Source: Pseudogymnoascus destructans
Taxonomy: Eukaryota > Ascomycota > Leotiomycetes > Thelebolales > Thelebolaceae
DNA length: 64,000 nucleotides
Reading direction: 5' to 3'
NCBI RefSeq assembly: GCF_001641265.1
Contig: NW_020167528.1
Location: 682,001-746,000, forward strand
Below, piece after piece: positions 55,670 through 64,000 of this stretch. The translations under genes and the position numbers were made by a program. Each line of letters opens with the position of its first letter. Within the stretch, counting starts at the first letter, position 1. The notes under the pieces were generated by a model. That model was not told where the DNA came from. It searched no databases and saw only the letters and a program-made list of their open reading frames with translations.

Positions 55670-58504
55670 TGTAATGGTGGGTGCACCAGATGTGAGAATC
55701 TAGCTGTCATACTGACATTCGTTGCACTCAGTTTGCTATCAAACTCAAGAGCAAACTTAGAAATCTCCTCCTCAAACCTACAAGTCACCATACATATCTT
55801 GGCTTATTGTAATGGTGGGTGCACCAGATGTGAGAATCTAGCCACCCAAGGAAGGGATGAATTTACTAAGACAACACACTGTCTTAGAAAACAGAGCCAA
55901 AGGGTCATAGCTTAGACTATTCCACAACGCAGCAATCAGGTGTGTGATGTAGTGAAGTGGTTCAGACAAGTTGCAACAAATGTTGAGTCTGGGAACTCAG
56001 GGGTAAGTCAGAGGTTAACACCTCACTGACTTTTCAGAAACAAGGAGTAACAAGATGAATGCTTGGAAGCTTGGAAAAGACGTGGAAGTATGTGATAGTC
56101 GATTTACTGTATTGTCTGCTTGCCCTTTCTTAAGGAAAGGGCAATCCTATTTATGCTAAAGGAGTGTAGTTCTCTCATTTTCCAAGACTTTCCATGATTA
56201 CCAGGCTTGGTAACTGTAGTCGACGTAAGAGAATCCCATAGAACCATCTCTTAGGTTCGTAGCCTATAGGAAGTAAAAGGAGGTCCAAGGTCAGAGTACC
56301 CCTATAGACAAATTATGTCATAGACAAATTATGTCATAGACAAATTATGTCATAACTTAACCAATCTTGTGGGTAACTAAAGAGCGATGACATGTAATGA
56401 ATCATAGAGGTTCGTAGGAGCTTTTAGAGCTATCGTTCATGCTCCTAGGCCTTTAGTTGGTAGAGATATGTCATGTGGTAGTATGAGTGATGTCATGTAA
56501 TGAATCATAGAGGGTTGTAGAGATATGCTATGTGGTCATATCGGCCCAGTAACTAAGGAGCGATGACGTGTAATGAATCATAGATGGTTGTAGCAATCGT
56601 TGAGTAGTATTGCTCTTGTTGTTGGTGTGATAAGCCAAAATATGTATAGTGACTTGTAGGTTTGAGGAGGAGATTTCCAAGTTTGCTCTTGAGTTTGATA
56701 GCAAACTGAGTGCAACGAATGTCAGTATGACACTTATCACACCAACAACAGAAGCAATACTACTCAACGATTGCTGCAAACTCTTCTACTACATCTGTTT
56801 ATGCTACATACATCACGGCATATCATTTGAACACTCATTAAACAAGTTATTAAGAAAATCTCCTCCTTAAGGGGGTGGGCCAATACTACCACATGGCATA
56901 TATCTACCAACTAGAGGCCTAGGAACATGAACGATAGCTCTAGAAGCTTCTACAACCCTCTATGATTCATTACACGTCATCGCTCCTTAGTTACCCACAA
57001 GATTGGTTAAGTTATGACATAATTTATCTATAGGTACTCTGACCTTGGACCTCCTTTTCACTTCCTATAGGCTAGGAACCCAAGAGATGGTTCTATGGGA
57101 TTCTCTTACGTTCACTACATGATTAGCAAGCTAGTTGTGGGTCGCACTTGATTTCTAATACATTTACCAAGCCTGGTTAGTCATGGAAAGTCATGGAAAA
57201 TGAGAGAACTACACTCCTTTGGCATAAATAGGATTGCCCTTTCCTTAAGAAAGGGCAAGCAGACAATACAGTAAATCGACTAGCACATACTTCTACGTCT
57301 TTTCCAAGCTTCCAAGCATTGATCTTGTTATTCTCTGTTTTTGAAAAGTCAGTGAGGTGCTAACCTCTGACTTACCCCTGAGTTCTCAGACTCAACATTT
57401 GTTGCAACTTGTCTAAACCACTTCACCACATCATACACCTGATTGCTGCGTTGTGGAATAGTCTAAGCTACAACCCTTTGGCTCTGTTTCCTAAGACAGT
57501 GTGTTGTCTTAGTAAAATCATCCCTACACTTGGGTGGCTAGTGTAATGGTGGGTGCACCAGATATGAGAATCTAGCCACCCAAGGAAGGGATGAATTTAC
57601 TAAGACAACACACTGTCTTAGAAAACAGAGCCAAAGGGTCATAGCTTAGACTATTCCACAACGCAGCAATCAGGTGTGTGATGTAGTGAAGTGGTTCAGA
57701 CAAGTTGCAACAAATGTTGAGTCTGGGAACTCAGGGGTAAGTCAGAGGTTAACACCTCACTGACTTTTCAGAAACAAGGAGTAACAAGATGAATGCTTGG
57801 AAGCTTGGAAAAGACGTGGAAGTATGTGATAGTCGATTTACTGTATTGTCTGCTTGCCCTTTCTTAAGGAAAGGGCAATCCTATTTATGCTAAAGGAGTG
57901 TAGTTCTCTCATTTTCCAAGACTTTCCATGATTACCAGGCTTGGTAACTGTAGTCGACGTAAGAGAATCCCATAGAACCATCTCTTAGGTTCGTAGCCTA
58001 TAGGAAGTAAAAGGAGGTCCAAGGTCAGAGTACCCCTATAGACAAATTATGTCATAGACAAATTATGTCATAGACAAATTATGTCATAACTTAACCAATC
58101 TTGTGGGTAACTAAAGAGCGATGACATGTAATGAATCATAGAGGTTCGTAGGAGCTTTTAGAGCTATCGTTCATGCTCCTAGGCCTCTAGTTGGTAGAGA
58201 TATGTCATGTGGTAGTATGAGTGATGTCATGTAATGAATCATAGAGGGTTGTAGAGATATGTGTAATGGTGGGTGCACCAGATGTGAGAAACTAGCCACC
58301 CAAGGAAGGGATGAATTTACTAAGACAACACACTGTCTTAGAAAACAGAACCAAAGGGTCGTAGCTTAGACTATTCCACAACACAGCAATCAGGTGTGTG
58401 ATGTAGTGAAGTGGTTCAGACAAGTTGCAACAAATGTTGAGTCTGGGAACTCAGGGGTAAGTCAGAGGTTAACACCTCGCTGACTTTTCAGAAACAAGGA
58501 GTAA
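55670..58504. mobile_element. Rearranged LTR-B cluster
   Basis: At least six LTR-B pieces. These are a 35-bp start (55670-55704), an inverted end piece (55705-55807), a nearly complete forward copy (55808-56732), a long inverted piece (56733-57541), a forward copy lacking its end (57542-58261), and a third forward start cut at 58504. Inside the forward copies, the unit TAGACAAATTATGTCA is triplicated. No target duplication was found. The cluster ends about 250 bp before the TAF3-like gene. Confidence 0.88.
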
Positions 58505-58756
58505 CCCCACCCGCCAAACGCAGCTCTCGGCCAAACGTTATTCCGCAACCGCAACTGCCCTGCGATAAACTCACTCCGAGCCCCAATCTACAATCCACCC
58601 AAGCTTCACTCTGCGCCTTACCACTCACCAGCAACACCCTCGTTTCTACGCCATGAAAACGACAATACCACTTCAACCGTGAGCAACGCCCAAACCGGAC
58701 CGTCCATCCGCACTCACCCACCCACCCACCCACCCACACACACACACACACACACC

Positions 58757-59456
58757 ATGTCATCCCACGCAATCCACCACGCGCTCCTGCGCCCCTGCGT
58801 CCTCCACATCCTGCGCGCGGCAGGCTACCACTCGACCAAGCCCTCCGTCCTCGACGCGCTCACCGACATTGCAGGTCGATACATGCTCCTCCTGGCCACC
58901 TCGACCGCGAACCACGCCGCCGCCGACCCGACGGAGCTGGGGATCTCGATCGCGGATGTAAGGCTGGCGATGCAGGATTGCGCGGCGTTTGTGCCGGAGA
59001 AGGTGTGGGAGGATCAGGTGTTTGATGGGGAGGAGGATGTCAGGGGCGTGGAGGTGTTTGTGGAGTGGGCGAGGGGGGAGGCGAATAGGGAGATTAGGAG
59101 GGTGGCGTTGGAGGGGGGGGATGAGGGGAGGGATGATTATTTGACGAGTAAGTTTTCTGGAGATGCTGATGAGGGAGTGGGTGGGAGACTGACGGGCTGC
59201 AGCGCTGAAGAAGAAACATGATAAGGGTGATGAGGAGAGTAGGTATACCGGCACGATTATCGGGCACGAGGCGGAACCGAGGGTGATTCCGGTGGAGGGA
59301 GGCGATATCACGAGTTTGAAGGAGTGGGCGGATATACTGCATAAGAATGCGACGAGACAGGTTGTCAGCTCTGAAGACACATCGCGGAGACAGTCGTCGG
59401 AACTCAGCTCGGTGGGCGATGGCGATCAGGATATGGAAGGGATGGTTTTTTCTTAG
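58757..59456 (+). CDS. TAF3-like histone-fold protein (bromodomain-associated)
   Basis: Exons 58757-59147 and 59203-59456 (55-bp intron), 214 residues. The N-terminal histone fold (HAIHHALLRPCVLHILRAAG, then STKPSVLDALTDIAGRYMLLL, about 3-85) is the bromodomain-associated type found in TFIID subunit TAF3. The acidic middle includes VFVEWARGEANREIRR; the C-terminus has EGGDITSLKEWADILHKNA. It lacks the PHD finger of animal TAF3, like yeast Taf3. It is likely nuclear, in TFIID or a related complex. The leader holds ACCC and AC repeats (58717-58754) right before the start. Confidence 0.8.
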
Positions 59457-59663
59457 GGTCATTCGGGACGGAAACACAAACACAACACACGGAACTTGCA
59501 TAGCGGAAGGCGTCACGGCGAACCCGGATTTGAAAAAACACACAAGCACCAACAAATTCATCAACACGAAAAACCTCTCCATTTCCTGCTCTCTATCCAC
59601 CCGTGACGACACCCCTACACCGCGCCCGTATCCTCATCCGCCTCCCTCACCCTCCCCCCCCAT

Positions 59664-60167
59664 CTACATCCCCCCCCTCCTCCTCTCCTCCTCGCACCTC
59701 CCCCTCTCCCCCTCCTGCTCCCTCTTCTTCCTCTCCAGCCCCTCCGTCAACGAATCCTCCTCTCCCCATCCACCGCCCTTCTTCTGCAGCTGCGCATCCA
59801 TCACCCTCCCTTCCCCCGGATCCGCCATCTGCTCCCCCTCGAGCTCGGCCTGCGGTGGTCCGACGCGGCGGGTGGGCAGGATGGGATGGGCGTTGGGGGG
59901 GTGGTCGGAAGGGTGGGGGCCGTGGCCCGAGGCGGTGGTGGAACCCATGGTGTTGGCGCTGGTGCCGGGTTGGTTGGCGTTGGTGGTGGGGGTGAGGATG
60001 GTGGAAGTGCCGTGGATGGCGTTGAGGTAGGTGGTTTGTTGGGAGGCTGTCATGGTGAGTGCCGAATTGGAGGGTTGGTTATGGTGGTGGTGCGGGAGTG
60101 GTGCTGGAGGAGTGTTTGAGAGGACGGCAATATCCAAGGAGTTGATTTGGGATGGATTGGGATGCAT
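59664..60167 (-). CDS. Small conserved-looking hypothetical protein
   Basis: Intronless, 167 residues, ATG at 60167. The N-terminus is Pro/His/Thr-rich and low in complexity. The C-terminal half (VGPPQAELEGEQMADPGEGR to LTEGLERKKREQEGERGR) is Glu/Lys-rich and looks like a small fungal family with no known function. It is convergent with the TAF3-like gene (207 bp) and divergent from palC. Confidence 0.5.
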   Translation of the reverse strand: MHPNPSQINSLDIAVLSNTPPAPLPHHHHNQPSNSALTMTASQQTTYLNAIHGTSTILTPTTNANQPGTSANTMGSTTASGHGPHPSDHPPNAHPILPTRRVGPPQAELEGEQMADPGEGRVMDAQLQKKGGGWGEEDSLTEGLERKKREQEGERGRCEEERRRGGM

Positions 60168-60733
60168 TGAAGTGGTTGGTTGGGGAAATGATATTGGTCG
60201 ACCTGTGACGTAGTTTTGAGGGTCACAGGGGACAGGCTATGTTGACGTAGGTTTACTAGGTGAGGCTGCCGATAATATCAAATTGCCATAACTACAAACT
60301 TCATGCTTTATATTCTGTATCTTGTGTCTTTCCCGTCCTAAAACCACGGGTATACATGTCGTGTAATAAATACGTGTGACCGATGAGAAATTTCAATTGC
60401 GGCTACTACAAGCTCCCAACGCCAAGGGTATGACGGGAGGGGCCAAGCTACGACATTCAAGACGACAAACCTCGTCCTCCTGCCTCCTCCCAGAACCTCC
60501 AGGACACAATATCTCTCGGTTTCCTACAAATTCCCTTCCCTACACACAATACGAAGCCTCCTACACCACGGATCTCACACCCCATCACACGGCCACAGCT
60601 TCCCAAGCTCCAACGTCACATCCACAAACCCTCAACTACCCCGCCATGCGGTGATAACCCACCTCACCACCTCACCACCTCAACACCTCACACCACCACC
60701 ACACACCACAACACCCACCCCCCCCCTCCAAAA
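60168..60733. promoter_or_regulatory. Divergent promoter, hypothetical gene and palC
   Basis: No coding signal; C/A-rich leader before palC. Confidence 0.45.
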
Positions 60734-62194
60734 ATGCCCTACCCCTTCACCCTCCCCACCACCTCCCCCCTCCGCCTCCCGTCCCACTTCGACTCCCCCA
60801 CCCACCCCTCCCTCCCCGTCCACACCTCCACCCTCCGCTCCCCCCTCCGCTCCTCCCTAAAAACATACAAGCGCCTCCCCCCCCCCAACGCGCCTCGCAT
60901 CTCCCTGCACTCCTTGGGACGATCGAAGCTTATTACCCTGCCCTCCTTGCGCTTGATGCGGGGTTGACGCCGCAGCGGGGGTTGGATGTGGTGTTGACTT
61001 CCTCCCCAAGGTTCTCGTGGCGGGCGACGCTTACTTCGACCTTACCAGGGACGAAGAGGTTGGAGCTGAGTTCTTTGGAGTATGAAGTCTTCTTCACGCT
61101 AGCGACATTATCGTATTTGCATACGCTGCTTGCGAGAACAGCGCTGCACCCCCTCTACACCACCACCTCCCCCTCCCCCTCCCCCGAGGTGCGAACAACA
61201 CTCATCACAAAAGCAACGAAACACCTCCTCCAATCCGCACAAATCCACCTCTACCTGACCCACCGCGCCGACACCCTCCGGACCACCTCTCCCGTCACAC
61301 CCCCCGCCTTGGACATCTCGCCCCCCACCCTGCGCGCCCTATCCGAACTCGCGCATGCGGAGGCGACGCTGCTGGCGGTGTTGAAGGATGACCCCTACCC
61401 CGCGGCCCTCGCGCAAGAGCGGAACGAAAACGACAAAGAATGGATGATCCGCGCTCCTTCTATTCCGAAGGTGAGGGCACATTTGTTTGCGAGGTTGTGT
61501 CTAGCGGGCGCGGCGCACGCGGAGACGGCGTTGAGTTTACTCGCTGGGAACGAGGCGACGGAGGGGAAATTGCTGGGAAAGGTTGGGGCTGGGAAGGTAG
61601 ATGAGGGGCTGGTGAGGTATGTGGATGATTTGAGACGCGTGGGGAGGGCAAGGGCGTGTCGGTTTTTGGGGATTGATCGGGATTCGGATGGGAAGACCGG
61701 GGAGGCGATCGCGTGGCTCCGCGCGGGGATGGGGGAGCTGGGGCTCTCTTCTTCCTCTGATGATGGTGACGGTAATGGGAAGAAGCGCAGCGGCTTGGGA
61801 CTCAGCAGGCTTAAGTCCAGTTTCTCAGAGAAGCGGGAAGGCAAACGCGTCGAGAAATCCGGTGACTGGGGTGCAGACGCGGGGAAGGCAGAAGAGGCCC
61901 GCGTGCTGGCTGCGCTGGAGACGAAGTGGGTGAGAGAGAATGATACGGTGAATTCGCAACTCATCCCCGATGCGGGGGGGTTGCTGAGGGAGATGCCGAG
62001 CGGGAGGGAGATCTATACGGTTAAGGCGTGGGAGCCTGTTGTGTTGGGGGGGGGGAGTTGAGGAGGTTGAGGGGACCCCCTGGGGAGGGAGGGGGGAGGG
62101 AGATGGAAGGGGGAGTAGTGATTCGGAAGATGAAGGGGGGGAGGCGGATAAGGCTGTTGTTGGGGAGTTTCCTGGGAGTGGGGGGTATTATTAG
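60734..62194 (+). CDS. palC: pH-response regulator PalC (three apparent frameshifts)
   Basis: PalC has a BRO1-like domain and links the ESCRT machinery to the ambient-pH (Pal/Rim) pathway that activates PacC. It starts MPYPFTLPTTSPLRLPSHF at 60734, as family members do. The reading then shifts by one base at a run of ten C (60877-60886) and continues to YTVKAWEPVVLGGG. It shifts again at ten G (62046-62055) to give LRRLRGPPGEG, and once more within 62080-62120 to give GSSDSEDEGGEADKAV and a stop at 62192-62194. Every shift is equivalent to one missing base in a homopolymer. Either the assembly under-calls homopolymers or the gene is dead. With the shifts, the length is near 485 residues, usual for PalC. 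Confidence 0.85.
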
Positions 62195-62635
62195 GAGGAT
62201 AGGATGGGATGGGATGGGATGGGATGGGATGGATATCACGTCACATTTCGCTGGGTGTCCAATATTGCAAAGCGAATCAGGTGAAGTGAAGTGGCCTTGT
62301 TTTCTACAACATACTTCCAGACTGGATTCTATATCGGAACATAAAAAATTACATATGGAACAACTGTTACAACGCCTCCCCCTTTCAATACCTTACATGC
62401 ACCTTTCCTTCCCCTTCCCATTTTCCCACCAGTCTTCCTTCCTTCCCCAACATCTTGTATATATATCTTACAACAACCTTCTGCAAAAAGAGCGTCTATA
62501 AAACGATTCGCCGAGTAGAGCACTGTGCCTGGTGACTCAAGCCAACCTGCGCAGTACCCCCTCGCTTGCAAGGTGACCATCGTACAATAAACCCCTTATT
62601 GTACAAGTTCCCCTCCTTCAGCACACACTCAGCAC
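62195..62635. other. Convergent intergenic with GGGAT repeats
   Basis: Five GGGAT units near 62203-62230; otherwise no gene. Confidence 0.6.
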
Positions 62636-63706
62636 TTAAAAGCTGTTTCCCCTATCTCCCCTGGGCGCACGATCCCCCCGTCCAAAGCCAACATTCTGCC
62701 TCGTAGCCGTCAACGAATAATCCAACCTCAACGACCTATTATACACCTCCTTCCCCTCCAATATCTCCGCCGCCTTAACCGCAGACTCCACATCCGTAAA
62801 GTCGGCATGGGCAAATCCTCTCGGCTGCCCAGTGCGACGATCAATAGCAACACGGACATCAATCACGTTCACGATGTCGCGGAACAGCTTGTTCAGGTCG
62901 GCATCGGTCATCTCGAAGGCCAGGTTGCCGATAAAGAGGGTCTTGGAGGGGGGGTTCTTGGACTTGGCGTTGGAGCGGGTCTTGGCCATGTAGTTTACGA
63001 TGAGGCGGCGGCCTTCGAAGATGGTTTGGTTGCGTTGCTCGATGGCGTTGCGAGCGGATTCGATGTCTCTGAATTCGATGTAGCCGAATCTGTTGGGTGT
63101 TAGATTGTGCTCCTCCTCTTCTTATGATCTCCCAGAAGGTGGAAAAAAGGGGGGGGTAGGAACGTACCCCTTGCTAAGACCTCTCGGGTCCTGCGCAATC
63201 CGACTCGTCACAATCTCCCCATACGGCGCAAACTCCCTCTCCAAATCCTGCGGCGTGACCTCAAACAGCAGATTCCCGACATACACCGAGTTCGTCGGCT
63301 GCAGATCCATCGGCGGCCTCGAGTTCGGGCGCGTACCATCCAGATTATCCATTCCGAAGCCCAAGGCCCCAGTCTCAGCAGCGGCCGCGACGGCAGAGCT
63401 CACGCTGGACTGCTCAGAGGCATCGGTGGAGATGGGCTCGTCGGACGCCGATGTGCTGCTGTTGTAGCGCTTGAAGGCCGACATGACGGATGCGGATTGG
63501 CGGATGGAGAGGGGGGTGGAGGTGCGCGGGGCGGCGCGGAGGAGGGTGCTCGCTGGGGCGGCGAGGGCGCGGGCTGCTGCTCTCTTGATGAAATGCCTGT
63601 GGGAGAAGCCATATTAGTCGTGCGTTCTGTGTTACGATTTCCATTGGATGATTTCCCGCGGAGACAGGAAAATTGGAAAGGGTTCTGGTGAAGGGGAGAC
63701 TTACAT
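62636..63706 (-). CDS. Mitochondrial two-RRM RNA-binding protein
   Basis: Exons 63705-63706, 63168-63596 and 62636-63089 (introns 108 and 78 bp), 294 residues. The start codon is split: A and T come from exon 1 and G is the first base of exon 2. The N-terminal 50 residues are Arg/Ala/Ser-rich without acids (HFIKRAAARALAAPAST), a strong mitochondrial presequence. RRM1 (about 107-185) has NSVYVGNLLFEV and, across the second intron, KGFGYIEF. RRM2 (about 195-275) has KTLFIGNLAFEMTD and RGFAHADF. An RGD-rich tail follows (FGRGDRAPRGDRG). It probably binds mitochondrial RNA; its partner is unknown. An in-frame ATG at 63484 (MSAFKRYNSS) would give a shorter form without presequence. Confidence 0.85.
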
Positions 63707-64000
63707 GATGATGGGACTGGAAAATTCACTTGGTTTGTGGATTCGAGGGAAGATGGGATGTGGTTTTGGGGGTAAGTGGTGTGAATGAGGGATGGATGTA
63801 ATGTTCGAAAATTATGGTCGGAGGATAACTTTTCGTTGGATGGGCCTTGCGCTAGGCTATGTTGAGAAATTGCCTGAGCTAGCGGATTATATCGTGCTCC
63901 CAACGGCAAGGACAGGAGTAGTCACGTGATCGTTATAACCACAGAGATGCATTCAGGACTCGCTCCACGACCTACAGAACTTCATTAGGCAAGTTATATC
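63707..64000. other. Upstream region of the RRM gene
   Basis: Contains the leader and promoter on the minus strand; no other gene seen before the window end. Confidence 0.5.

Overview
The window is nuclear DNA of a filamentous ascomycete (Pezizomycotina; Leotiomycetes-like is only an inference). The evidence is spliced genes with short GT-AG introns and a set typical of these fungi: a PAS hybrid histidine kinase, LTE1, SEC18, MPS1, CSN4 and palC. About half is ordinary housekeeping sequence and about half is a nest of retroelements and their relics.

Left arm (1-5133): one Kex2-type cysteine-rich secreted protein, a long perfect-looking hairpin, and a broken FunK1-type kinase gene split by a solo LTR (LTR-A copy 1). 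Transposon nest (5134-17834): a 936-bp LTR-B, then a 5'-truncated, frameshifted chromodomain Gypsy. Its integrase is split by a Copia element (8248-14808, TSD tattt, identical 200-bp LTRs). The Copia is itself hit by another LTR-B (TSD aagaa) and by LTR-A copy 3 (TSD tatgg). Downstream of the Gypsy pol, on the opposite strand, lies a multi-exon gene. It carries three almost identical phase-1 introns and is split by LTR-A copy 2.

Centre (18626-41208): NAD(P)H-hydrate dehydratase with a one-base frameshift, a 2096-residue hybrid histidine kinase, a stop-riddled DUF3435 (tyrosine-recombinase-like) relic cut by LTR-A copy 4, an unrecognised 961-residue protein with internal repeats, and the Ras-type exchange factor LTE1. 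Right block (41616-52556): SEC18/NSF, a LENG1-like splicing-associated protein, MPS1 kinase, CSN4 and an F-box protein, closely packed. Repeat tract (53066-58504): simple and 13-bp minisatellites, AT-rich sequence with repeated palindromes, and a scrambled LTR-B cluster. Right end (58757-63706): TAF3-like histone-fold protein, a small conserved-looking hypothetical gene, palC with three apparent frameshifts, and a mitochondrial two-RRM protein whose start codon is split by an intron.

The most unusual signals are three. First, the four LTR-A copies share a nearly identical TATA/R/U5 part, but each carries a different array of short self-complementary motifs in U3. Second, the antisense gene beside the Gypsy element has introner-like introns. 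Third, that gene lies antisense to a retrotransposon, where its introns would survive retrotransposition. All coordinates and splice sites were read by eye; no searches were run.
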